Shown: positions 1-7,407 of the stretch, in pieces | Layout: every line of letters starts with the position of its first letter | Numbering within the stretch: position 1 is the first letter of the stretch | From: JAYOEY01 sp038116945 | GTDB lineage: Bacteria; Pseudomonadota; Alphaproteobacteria; MPNO01; UBA2964 | Direction: 5' to 3' | DNA: 64,000 nt | NCBI GenBank assembly: GCA_038116945.1 | Contig: JAYOEY010000017.1 | Location: 1-64,000, forward strand | The notes under the pieces: model-generated | What the model was told of the DNA's origin: nothing | Seen by the model: the letters and a program-made list of their open reading frames with translations, nothing else | The model's database searches: none | Made by a program: the position numbers and the translations under genes

Positions 1-114
1 GCCACAGGGCCAGACTCTCTCATAGAAACTGGATCACTTGGATCAAGCCGGTCACTCGGGCGAGCGCAATTCAAAATTCGGGTACTCGGACCTCGAAAAA
101 ACAGCACATCCTAG

Positions 115-180
115 TGTGCCAAAAATGTGCCAACCCATATCGGATTTCAGCGGTTTTCAGCGGTTTCTAACGGTTTTGTA
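115..180. repeat. short direct repeats next to the tRNA scar
   Basis: Two copies of TGTGCCAA lie 11 bp apart (115-122 and 126-133). They are followed by four successive 10-bp units beginning CGG (141, 151, 161, 171), of the general form CGGttttcag. They lie 60-120 bp from the tRNA crossover point, as expected for integrase arm-type or excisionase sites, but no protein evidence is available here. The rest of 1-236 shows no coding sequence I can support. Confidence 0.4.
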
Positions 181-236
181 CGATATCGTCGTCTTGTAAC
201 TTATTGATTTTAAATTCATTTTGAGAAGCTTTGGCT

Positions 237-281
237 CTCCGAAGGCAGAGGTCAGAGGTTCGAATCCTCTCGGGTGCGCCA
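237..281 (+). other. 3' half of tRNA-Arg(CCG), probable attachment-site scar
   Basis: The stretch reads as a tRNA from the anticodon loop onward: C32-U33, anticodon CCG (239-241), A37-A38, the 3' anticodon strand GGCAG (244-248), a short variable loop, a perfect 5-bp T stem around TTCGAAT (259-265), acceptor strand CGGGTGC (271-277), G73 and encoded CCA (279-281). The bases before it (232-236) do not pair with GGCAG, and no D arm or matching 5' acceptor strand (GCGCCCG) occurs upstream. Homology therefore begins in the anticodon loop, a classical integrase crossover point. By the usual logic of tRNA integration the element would lie to the left and chromosomal DNA would resume at about 282. 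Identity as Arg(CCG) is inferred from the loop and the alphaproteobacterial-type 3' end. Confidence 0.72.
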
Positions 282-399
282 TATTTTTTCATTAGCCCCA
301 TCCTCCGCACCTCCCCCCTATCCCCATTGAGCCCGCCGCGCCGTCCCTCTACACTCCCGGTCGGAAAAAATACGTAACAAACAACAGATGAGGGACAGG

Positions 400-1308
400 A
401 TGGCGACGAACGAAACACCGGTGAAGCTTGCAGTCATGAATGCGGTGCACGATCTGCCTGTGCTGGTTGCCCGCGATGAAGGGTTTTTCAAGGATGAGGG
501 GCTCAATATCGAGTTCGTGACGACGCCGGGCATGGCCCAGATCACGACGTCACACACGGTTCAGTTCGACTCGGTCTTCGAGCGACCGCTCGACTCGGTC
601 TATAACGACGGCGGCATCGATCAGTTCCGCATGTGCGAATGGGGCATCGTCAAGCGCGCGGTAGAAGCCGAAGCCAACGGGCTGCGCTCGCGCAAGATCG
701 TCGCGCTCGGCGCGTCGATGTCCAAATTCGCCATCGTCGTCAGCTCGGACTCCAAGTTCTATGAGCCCGAAATGCTTAAAAATCAGCCGATCGCGGTGAC
801 GCCCAATAACGGCTCGCATTTCGTGACGCTGAAAATGATCGAAGGCTTTCTGGCGAAAGAGCATGTGAAGGTCACCAATGCCGGCTCCATGCCGAAGCGG
901 ATCGATGCGCTCAAAAACGGCGAAGTCGCAGCGGTCAGCCTGATGGAACCCTGGATCAGCGTCGCCGAAGCCGAAGGGCTGCGCATCCTGATGGAGTCGC
1001 ATTCGACCCGCGCCGAAGCGGCGGGCGACGATCTCGACGGGCCGACGCTGGCGGCGATGTTCCGCGCCCAGGCGCGCGCCTGCGAGGTGCTGGCCAAGGA
1101 CCCGACGCCCTATATCCATTATTTCGTCAATGAAACCGGCGGACGGCTCGATCCGAAGGATTTCCGTCATCAGCGTCTGCTCCACGCCGCGCCGCAGCCT
1201 TATACGCGCGAGCGCTGGGACGACACCTATAACTGGACCGTCGGCTGGAACATGACGGTGCCGGATGCGACCTTCGAGCAGATCGTCGATAACCGCGCGT
1301 TCGAATAA
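400..1308 (+). CDS. NMT1/THI5-like periplasmic-binding-fold protein without signal peptide
   Basis: The 302-residue protein has the SsuA/NMT1-type binding-protein layout: an N-terminal beta strand (KLAVMNAVHDLP), the ARDEGFFKDEGLNIEF pattern of the family, and a middle segment on gene-encoded ligand lobes (ITVTPNNGSHFVTLKM-like region near residue 125). There is no signal peptide or lipobox, so it is probably cytoplasmic and may be an enzyme or a regulator of another family member rather than an importer subunit; no ABC permease adjoins it. The start at 400 is preferred over the in-frame ATG at 388 because GAGGG lies 5 nt upstream of it. It stands alone, rightward, ending at a strong inverted repeat shared with the convergent epimerase gene. 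Substrate unknown. Confidence 0.8.
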   Translation: MATNETPVKLAVMNAVHDLPVLVARDEGFFKDEGLNIEFVTTPGMAQITTSHTVQFDSVFERPLDSVYNDGGIDQFRMCEWGIVKRAVEAEANGLRSRKIVALGASMSKFAIVVSSDSKFYEPEMLKNQPIAVTPNNGSHFVTLKMIEGFLAKEHVKVTNAGSMPKRIDALKNGEVAAVSLMEPWISVAEAEGLRILMESHSTRAEAAGDDLDGPTLAAMFRAQARACEVLAKDPTPYIHYFVNETGGRLDPKDFRHQRLLHAAPQPYTRERWDDTYNWTVGWNMTVPDATFEQIVDNRAFE

Positions 1309-1320
1309 TCCGGCGAAAAC

Positions 1321-1357
1321 CCCGGTCGGGTAGGCGATCGGCTATGTCCCGACCGGG
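1321..1357. terminator. bidirectional terminator-like inverted repeat
   Basis: A perfect 10-bp inverted repeat (CCCGGTCGGG at 1321-1330 and CCCGACCGGG at 1348-1357) with a 17-nt loop, flanked by AAAA on the left and TTT on the right, lies between convergent genes. Its right arm lies within the last codons of the leftward epimerase gene, so one hairpin could end transcription from both sides. Confidence 0.6.
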
Positions 1358-2214
1358 TTTCCGTCTGCATCGATATAATCCGACCAGACATGGCGGGCGG
1401 TGAAGCCCAGCCGGTCACGGGCACGGGTAACGTCCAGCCCGCCCCAATTTCCCGTGAAGCCTTCCCTGATTGTAGTGCCGGGTAAATAACGCCCGACCAG
1501 CTCCGCCGTTGGCTGAAGGTAGCGGCTGCTGTCGGCGGCGATGTTGAAGATTTCGTGGCCCGCAATGTCGGCCTCGACGGCGAGGCGGCAGGATTCCGCC
1601 GCGTCGCGCACGTCGACATAGCTCCAGAACGTGCCCATCCTGCGGCCCGGGTCCTTCCAGCGCTCGGGCAGGGTCTCATAGGTCGGGTCGAAATTGACGC
1701 CCGAGAGGCGCAGGCTGACGACGCTTGCGCCGCCCATGGCGACGAAGGAATCGGCCAACTGCTCGCCGAAAATCTTGGACAGCGCGTACGGGTCCTGCGG
1801 CCGGCAGGGATGGTCCTCGTCGAGCGGCAGGTAATCCGGCTTCCACATTTCCGGCGCGTAGAGAAACCCGTACGCCGCGACGCTCGACGCATGCACCACG
1901 CGGCGCACGCCGGCATCGGCGGCGGCTTTCAGCACGTTATAGGTAGCCGAGACATTGTTGCGGAAAACCTCGTCATGCGGCGCCTCGTCGGGCGACTGGT
2001 ATGCGGCCAGATGCACGATCGCGTCGGCATCGCGACACGCCGCCAGCAGCGCATCGAAATCCGCCAGCTCGACGATCCGCGTTTCGCAGAGGCTGTCCGA
2101 TGTCTCGGCCCGGTCGAGCGACAGCACGTCATGGCCCCCCTCGACCAGCGCGCGCACGGTCCAGCGCCCGAGATTGCCGCTGCCGCCGGTGACGACGACT
2201 CTGCTGGCGGTCAA
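1342..2214 (-). CDS. NAD-dependent epimerase/dehydratase (extended SDR)
   Basis: The 290-residue protein begins with a Rossmann dinucleotide motif (TGGSGNLG, residues 9-16) and an Asp at the end of the second beta strand (LSLDR, about residue 34), which favours NAD(H). It carries the Ser-Tyr-Lys active site of extended SDRs: HASSVAAYG near 108-116 and YALSK at 143-147. This fits sugar-nucleotide epimerases and also the hydroxysteroid or uronate dehydrogenase-like members of the family; length matches the uronate dehydrogenase-like branch. It is the last gene of a leftward run (TauD, DapA-like, Rieske, this gene) with a 42-bp gap upstream, so it probably works on the same substrate. The exact reaction is not determined. 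Confidence 0.88.
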   Translation of the reverse strand: MTASRVVVTGGSGNLGRWTVRALVEGGHDVLSLDRAETSDSLCETRIVELADFDALLAACRDADAIVHLAAYQSPDEAPHDEVFRNNVSATYNVLKAAADAGVRRVVHASSVAAYGFLYAPEMWKPDYLPLDEDHPCRPQDPYALSKIFGEQLADSFVAMGGASVVSLRLSGVNFDPTYETLPERWKDPGRRMGTFWSYVDVRDAAESCRLAVEADIAGHEIFNIAADSSRYLQPTAELVGRYLPGTTIREGFTGNWGGLDVTRARDRLGFTARHVWSDYIDADGNPVGT

Positions 2215-2256
2215 GATTTCGCTCCTAATGCGGCAGAGGGCCGGTGCAGACCTTCA

Positions 2257-3462
2257 TCATCGGGGTCTTACGCCGACGAAAGAGTCCAGCTTCACCAGAC
2301 CGTCCGGGTTTTCGTCGAGATACAGACCCTTCGGGGCCTCGCCCGCCGCGGCCTGCGCGATGGCGTCGCGCACCATCCGGCGCAGCATGATCACGCCGCG
2401 ATCCGACGTGCCGAGATGTTCGTCGCGCTCGCCCAGCATTTTCTGGGTGCCCTGGGTGACGATGTCCTCGCGCCTGACATTGCCGCGAAACGGCATCAGC
2501 GGCCGCGTGTCATACGGCTTGCGGTCGTCCTTCGGTTCCTCCCGCTTGCGCATCTCCTTGAGGCGCTCGAAGAAATTCTCGTCCGGGCCGGTATAGTAAT
2601 CGACCGTGAACATCATGAAGCTGTCGTCGTCGTTCGGCGTGATGAACATGAAATGTTCGTATTCCGACCCGCGATTGACCAGCTTTTCCGGGTCTTCCTT
2701 GCCGTGGACGAATTCGGTGTCGCCGACCTGCAGGATGCTGGGAAAGCCGAGGCTCATCTCATCGACCACGACGCCATCGTCCTCAGCCGTTCGTTTCGAC
2801 ATCACGATTTTCATGCCGTAGGGGGTTTCCACCGGTTCGAAATCGGGCGGATCGTCGATGCTGAAGAACCGGTCGCCCCAGGTCTGGTCGCCATAGGCGC
2901 TTTCGCCATGCAGGATCCAGACATGCACCGGATCGGCGCTGTTCTCATAGAAATTGAACCAGTTGTAATCGAAATGGCGGGTCGGCTCGATCATCCGCCG
3001 GCCGCCATGATCGACCAGCGGCGAATAGTTGGGCAGCGGCGGCGGGTTTTCCGGGTCCGGCCCCATATAGGCGAAGATCAGCCCGCCGAGCGCGCGCACC
3101 GGGTAGGAGACCTGCCTTACCTTGGCGCAGAATTCCTTGCCCGCCCTTTCGGACGGCTGGTCGAGACACTGGCCGGCCGTATCATAGAGCCAGCCGTGAT
3201 AGGGGCAGCGGATACCGGCTTCTTCGATATCGCCATATTCCAGCGACGAACCGCGATGGGCGCAGTAGCGCCCGATCAGCCCGATCCGGCCCGTGCCGTC
3301 GCGGAACAGCACCAGCTCTTCGCCCAGCACCCTGACCGCCTGCGGGATGTCGTAAAGCTCCCCCTCCGTGCCGACCGGCATCCAGTAGCGCCGCAGCCAG
3401 TCGCCGCCCGGCGTGCCCCGCCCGACGCGCGGAATGTCCGCATTGGTGATCGTTGCCGTCAT
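2257..3462 (-). CDS. Rieske [2Fe-2S] aromatic ring-hydroxylating oxygenase, large subunit
   Basis: This is the terminal oxygenase of a Rieske non-haem iron system, which hydroxylates or O-demethylates aromatic acids with electrons from a reductase. The N-terminal Rieske domain shows CAH (C67, H69) and CPYHGW (C86, H89). The catalytic domain has the mononuclear-iron bridge motif D177-PV-H180-VWIL-H185. At 401 residues with no small-subunit gene nearby it resembles the phthalate 4,5-dioxygenase or vanillate demethylase type (alpha-only). No ferredoxin reductase is encoded in the window, so the reductase must lie elsewhere. The gene is 15 bp downstream of the DapA-like gene and 42 bp upstream of the epimerase gene, a tight operon. 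Confidence 0.93.
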   Translation of the reverse strand: MTATITNADIPRVGRGTPGGDWLRRYWMPVGTEGELYDIPQAVRVLGEELVLFRDGTGRIGLIGRYCAHRGSSLEYGDIEEAGIRCPYHGWLYDTAGQCLDQPSERAGKEFCAKVRQVSYPVRALGGLIFAYMGPDPENPPPLPNYSPLVDHGGRRMIEPTRHFDYNWFNFYENSADPVHVWILHGESAYGDQTWGDRFFSIDDPPDFEPVETPYGMKIVMSKRTAEDDGVVVDEMSLGFPSILQVGDTEFVHGKEDPEKLVNRGSEYEHFMFITPNDDDSFMMFTVDYYTGPDENFFERLKEMRKREEPKDDRKPYDTRPLMPFRGNVRREDIVTQGTQKMLGERDEHLGTSDRGVIMLRRMVRDAIAQAAAGEAPKGLYLDENPDGLVKLDSFVGVRPR

Positions 3463-3477
3463 GTCAGTCCACCATGG

Positions 3478-4368
3478 TCAGTCGATTACACCCACATCGC
3501 GATAGGTCTGGCGCAGCGCGTCTGTTGCTTCCTGCGGCAGCGGCGCGGTTTCCCAGCGCGGGAAGCGTTTCACCGGGATACCCCGGACCCGATAGGTCTC
3601 GGCGATGATGCCGCGCCCGTATTTTTTCTGCGTCGAAATGAACATCTGGGTGATCCGGTTGACCTTCGCCTGCAGCTCCCTGGCCTCGGCGTAATCCTCG
3701 CGGTCCAGCGCCCGGTAGAGCGACACGCAGAGCTCCGGCACCGAGCTGGTCGGCGGGTTGATCATGCCGGCCACGCCGAACGGCACCAGCCCGAAAATAT
3801 CGGCATTGCCGGTGAACACCGACACGTCGTCGGGGAACAGCTTCACGTAATCTTCCATCGCGCCCGCGCCATAGGCGACCTTCATGCCGCGGATGGTCGG
3901 CACCTGTTCCTTCAGCGTTACGCCGAACTGCGGCGAAATCGAAATGCCGCAATATTTCGGGTTCTCGTAGATATAGATCGGCAGCGATACCGCGTCGGCG
4001 ATGCGGCGGTAATGCTCCAGGATCGCCGATTCAGGCGCGTCGCAATAATAGTAGGGCGGGATTACCCCGATGGCGTCGGCGCCGAGTTCGGCGGCGTGTT
4101 TCGCCAGCGCGACCGTGGTCGGCGTGTCGGCCGTGCCGACATGAAGGATTACCGGCGTGCGACCGTCCGCCTGCTCCATGACGATTTCGGCCACCGATCT
4201 GCGTTCGCTTTCCGACAGCGCCGGCCCCTGGCCCGACGAGCCCAGCGCGAACAGCCCCTGAACGTTCGCCGCGACATAGAAATCGACCAGCTGGCGCAAC
4301 GTTGTCTCGTCGACCGAACTGTCCTCTTCGAACGGCGTGATGACCGGTATCAGGACGCCCCTGTACAT
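3478..4368 (-). CDS. dihydrodipicolinate synthase/N-acetylneuraminate lyase family protein
   Basis: The 296-residue TIM-barrel class I aldolase uses a Schiff-base lysine: K163 in GMKVAYG, with the catalytic tyrosine Y134 in IYIYENP. The substrate-carboxylate loop reads GSSGQ (residues 43-47) where DapA and NanA have GTTGE or GSTGE, so the glutamate is replaced by glutamine. Together with the catabolic neighbours this argues against lysine biosynthesis and for a 2-oxo-acid aldolase or hydratase-aldolase, as in aromatic and sugar-acid breakdown. It is the second gene of the leftward TauD-DapA-Rieske-epimerase operon, 69 bp after TauD and 15 bp before the oxygenase. A good GGGAGC ribosome site precedes the ATG. 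Confidence 0.9.
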   Translation of the reverse strand: MYRGVLIPVITPFEEDSSVDETTLRQLVDFYVAANVQGLFALGSSGQGPALSESERRSVAEIVMEQADGRTPVILHVGTADTPTTVALAKHAAELGADAIGVIPPYYYCDAPESAILEHYRRIADAVSLPIYIYENPKYCGISISPQFGVTLKEQVPTIRGMKVAYGAGAMEDYVKLFPDDVSVFTGNADIFGLVPFGVAGMINPPTSSVPELCVSLYRALDREDYAEARELQAKVNRITQMFISTQKKYGRGIIAETYRVRGIPVKRFPRWETAPLPQEATDALRQTYRDVGVID

Positions 4369-4437
4369 CTGTTCGCTCCCTGTCTCTGTTTATCGATTTA
4401 GTAATCGAACCCGGCCCGCCGCGCAATTTGCGCGTCG

Positions 4438-5271
4438 TCAGACCGGCCGGTCCCCTTCCAGCCCGACCCGGCGCATCAGGCGGCGCTGATCGGACGGGAA
4501 ATCGGTGCGGGCATGCTGGACGCATCGATTGTCCCACATCAGCAGGTCGCCGGGCCGCCAGACATGGGTGTAGCGTATTTCCGGGTCCTCGACCGCGTCG
4601 AACAGGCGTTCGAGTATGTCGCGGCTTTCGGACTCTTCCAGCCCGACGATTTCTTCCGTCATCAGCCGGTTCACATAGATCGCCCTGCGGCCGGTTTCGG
4701 GATGGGTCCGGATCACAGGATGTTCGGCATGCGGTCCGCTGCCCCGGTCGTAACCGGACGTCCGCACCTGGGTCGAATAATCGTAGCCGTTGATCGCGCG
4801 CAGGCCGTCGAGCCTTTGCCGGAATTCCGGCGCCAGCCGGTCGCAGGCCGCGCCGGCATGGGCAAACATCGTGTCGCCGCCCCTGTCCGGCACCTCGACG
4901 CTGTAGAGCAGTGTCGCCATCAGCGGCCTTTCGTGAAAGGCGGAATCGGAGTGGAACTGCAACTCGCCGTCCGGCAGCGCGCCGATCGGCCTGCCGTTCT
5001 CTCTTATATTGGTGATCAGCAGAATATGCGGATCGCCCGCCGGCCCGCCGGTCGCCGTGCTGGTTTTTGTCGGCGTTCCGAAACAGGAAGCGAACCCGAT
5101 CTGGTCCTGCGCGGTCAGAGTCTGATTCCTGAACAGCAGGACACCGAATTGCAGCCAGGCGTCGCGCAGCGCGGCGACCGTTTCCGGCGAAAGCGGGCAG
5201 GACAGGTCGAGGTCGGCTATCTCGACGCCCAGGGCAGGCGACAGGCTGTTTGCGGACAGGGAAATCGACAT
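4438..5271 (-). CDS. TauD/TfdA-family Fe(II)/2-oxoglutarate dioxygenase
   Basis: The 277-residue non-haem iron dioxygenase couples 2-oxoglutarate decarboxylation to substrate hydroxylation. Iron ligands are H107 and D109 (FHSDS), and a distal His in the WDNRCVQHARTDF segment, followed by the 2OG-binding Arg (RRLMRR). It shares the family-specific block ITNIRENG-PIGALPDGE with four other dioxygenases in this window but is the most divergent of them. It is the first gene of the leftward operon and is divergent from the phytanoyl-type dioxygenase at 5386. The substrate may be a sulfonate, aryloxyalkanoate or another acid; the sequence does not decide it. Confidence 0.9.
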   Translation of the reverse strand: MSISLSANSLSPALGVEIADLDLSCPLSPETVAALRDAWLQFGVLLFRNQTLTAQDQIGFASCFGTPTKTSTATGGPAGDPHILLITNIRENGRPIGALPDGELQFHSDSAFHERPLMATLLYSVEVPDRGGDTMFAHAGAACDRLAPEFRQRLDGLRAINGYDYSTQVRTSGYDRGSGPHAEHPVIRTHPETGRRAIYVNRLMTEEIVGLEESESRDILERLFDAVEDPEIRYTHVWRPGDLLMWDNRCVQHARTDFPSDQRRLMRRVGLEGDRPV

Positions 5272-5347
5272 GATTCAGGTTTTCCGACGTTTCCGGGACG
5301 ATTCTATCGTTGCGGCCGAGGGACTGTCATCCGTGTCGGCCGCTACA

Positions 5348-5376
5348 TTGACTCGGCACTGTCCCCGTGATCGAAT
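5348..5376 (+). promoter_or_regulatory. possible sigma70-type promoter with very short leader
   Basis: TTGACT (5348-5353) and TCGAAT (5371-5376) are spaced by 17 bp in the divergent gap before the dioxygenase start at 5386. The -10 match is weak. If used, transcription would begin only a few bases before the ATG. Confidence 0.3.
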
Positions 5377-5385
5377 TTTCGCATC

Positions 5386-6234
5386 ATGTGTCCGAAACGA
5401 CTTACCGAAGAACAGATCGAACAGTACCGGCGGGACGGCTATGTCTCGCCGGTCCGCGTGATGTCGGAGGAGGCGGCCGCGTCCGTCCGTCTCCGGATAG
5501 AGGAATTCGAGGCGGCGCAGGGGAGGCCGCTGCACGGCACCCAGCGCACCAAATGCTCTCTGCTGTTCCCGTGGGTCTACGAGCTGTTCACCGCCGATGC
5601 CGTTCTCGACGTCATCGAAGACCTGATCGGGCCGAACATCCTGCAGTACCAGTGCGGCGCGTGGGTCAAGGAACCCGAAACCGGCTCCTATGTCAGCTGG
5701 CACCAGGACTGCACCTATTACGGGCTCGATCCGCTGGAACTGGTCAGTGCCTGGGTGGCGCTGTCGCCGGCGTCCGAGGAAAGCGGCTGCATGCAGGTCC
5801 TGCCTGGATCGCATCTGCAGGGCGCGATCCCAACCGCCAACACCGAAATCAACGGAGACAATCTGCTCGCCAGCGGCATGCGTGCGCAAATCGAGATCGA
5901 TGAGGCGCAGGCGGTTTCGATGCCGCTGCGTCCGGGCGAGATGTCGCTGCATCACGTGGCGCTGCTGCATTCGTCGCGTCCGAACCACGGGACCGACCGG
6001 CGCATCGGCATATCCGGCGGTTTCATGCCGACCCATGTGCGTCAGACGACGAAACTGCAGGCGAGCGCCATGCTGGTGCGGGGCGTGGACACGTACGGAC
6101 ATTTTCCGCTCGACGAACGGCCGCCGGTCTCGCCCGACGATCCCGCTACCATCGCCTGTCACGAACGCGCCGTGACGCTCTACCGCGACAAGGCGGTCGA
6201 ATGCGGAAACGATACCGCCTGGCGACTGCCCTGA
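5386..6234 (+). CDS. phytanoyl-CoA dioxygenase (PhyH) family protein
   Basis: The 282-residue protein belongs to the PhyH branch of Fe(II)/2OG oxygenases. It has the HxD pair H106-Q-D108 (SWHQDCTYYG), the distal His near residue 195 (ALLHSSRPN) and the 2OG Arg at about 206 (GTDRRIGIS). Because Asp is retained in HxD it should be a hydroxylase rather than an SyrB2-type halogenase. The segment QYQCGAWVKEP is typical of bacterial members acting on small molecules. It heads a rightward series with the decarboxylase-like gene 49 bp downstream and then the ABC importer; the first two are probably one functional pair. Confidence 0.9.
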   Translation: MCPKRLTEEQIEQYRRDGYVSPVRVMSEEAAASVRLRIEEFEAAQGRPLHGTQRTKCSLLFPWVYELFTADAVLDVIEDLIGPNILQYQCGAWVKEPETGSYVSWHQDCTYYGLDPLELVSAWVALSPASEESGCMQVLPGSHLQGAIPTANTEINGDNLLASGMRAQIEIDEAQAVSMPLRPGEMSLHHVALLHSSRPNHGTDRRIGISGGFMPTHVRQTTKLQASAMLVRGVDTYGHFPLDERPPVSPDDPATIACHERAVTLYRDKAVECGNDTAWRLP

Positions 6235-6283
6235 AAATTCCGTTTCTGCGTCAGCAGATTGGGTTCCGAAGGAGAATCGAAAA

Positions 6284-7276
6284 ATGAAACTCAGACTCAG
6301 CATGGCGACGGATACAAATCCGCGCACGCGGCCGATCATGGACGGGTCGGTGACAATCGACGGGGTCGATCTTCTGCACACCCCCCTGCAGCCGGCGGAA
6401 ATGTTCTGGCGGCAGCTCAAATTCGGCGAATTCGATATCTCCGAGATGTCTTTCTCGTCCTTCATCAAGGCGACGGCGGCAGGCAATACCGACTGGGTGG
6501 GCATCCCGGTCTTCACCACCCATCATTTCTTTCAGAACTGGGCGATCATCCGCAAAGGGGCGGGGATCGAGAAGCCCGAGGACCTGAAAGGCAAGCGGGT
6601 CGGTTTGCCGGAATACCAGATGACGGCGGCGCTGTGGTCGCGGGGCATCCTGAAATACGAGTTCGGCGTCGATCAGACCGACATGGAATTCTGGATGGAA
6701 CGGGTACCCAATATCAGCCATGGCGGCGCAACCGGATTCCAGCCGCCGCCCGGTGTGAAGTTTCATTTCATTCCGCCGGAGACCAACATGGGCGAGATGT
6801 TCCTGGCGGGCGAGCTCGATGCCGCGCTGGCCTACCTGCCGCATGGCGACCTGATCGATCGCAGCACCGCCGATCTCCTCAAACATCCGGATTTCCGGCC
6901 GCTGTTTCCGGATCCGGCGGCCGAAGGGCTGCGCTATTACCGCAAGACCAACATTTTCCCGATCAACCACATGATGGTGGCGCGACGCTCGATCGTAGAA
7001 GAAAACCCCTGGCTGCCCCTGAATATCCTGAAGGCGTTCAAGGAAGCCAACGAGATCGCCAACCGTCAGCGGCTGGAACATGTCGAGTATTACCGGGTTT
7101 CGGGGCTGATCTCGAAGGACGCCTATGACGCGCTGTGCGAACCGCTGGTGCAGCACGGCGTCGCCGCCAACCGGGAGACTCTGGAGGCGGCGGCGCTGTA
7201 CTCTTTCGAACAAGGGCTGACGCCGCGCCTGGTCGCGCTCGACGAGGTGTTCGCCAAGAGTACGATGGATCAGTAA
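6284..7276 (+). CDS. 4,5-dihydroxyphthalate decarboxylase-like protein (periplasmic-binding fold, no signal peptide)
   Basis: The 330-residue protein matches the Pht5-like family, which has a type-2 periplasmic-binding fold but starts directly with a beta strand (MKLRLSMATD) and has no signal peptide. Family marks are FDISEMS (near residue 53), GIPVF, and the GKRVG-PEY-TA-W-RGIL-E-FGVD block near 105-130. Those same marks recur in the protein at 57113. Known relatives decarboxylate 4,5-dihydroxyphthalate; others are annotated simply as binding proteins. Its place right after a PhyH dioxygenase and before a complete importer leaves open a binding role, but the importer has its own exported binding protein. 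A GAAGGAGAA ribosome site precedes the ATG. Confidence 0.85.
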   Translation: MKLRLSMATDTNPRTRPIMDGSVTIDGVDLLHTPLQPAEMFWRQLKFGEFDISEMSFSSFIKATAAGNTDWVGIPVFTTHHFFQNWAIIRKGAGIEKPEDLKGKRVGLPEYQMTAALWSRGILKYEFGVDQTDMEFWMERVPNISHGGATGFQPPPGVKFHFIPPETNMGEMFLAGELDAALAYLPHGDLIDRSTADLLKHPDFRPLFPDPAAEGLRYYRKTNIFPINHMMVARRSIVEENPWLPLNILKAFKEANEIANRQRLEHVEYYRVSGLISKDAYDALCEPLVQHGVAANRETLEAAALYSFEQGLTPRLVALDEVFAKSTMDQ

Positions 7277-7407
7277 TCGGGGGTTTCGCCGATTGCGGCG
7301 ACCGCGCGCCGGGAACTTCCCTCTGGCATCGCTGGTTGTTTGACCGTAATCTGCGGGGTTGAAGCGCTGCCGGAAAGAGCAGCCTCCTAAAAACAGGGAG
7401 CAGTAAG

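Noticed and set aside
167..418. 83-residue reading frame on the minus strand with an APERIRTSDL-type sequence
   Set aside because: It is the antisense of the tRNA fragment; such frames recur wherever tRNA ends are translated and do not make a real protein.
3478..4368. lysine-pathway dihydrodipicolinate synthase
   Set aside because: The substrate loop is GSSGQ rather than GTTGE and the neighbours are catabolic.
1555..4401. 948-residue plus-strand frame
   Set aside because: It runs antisense to the epimerase, Rieske and DapA-like genes; its composition is high in Arg, Ala and His with no domain.
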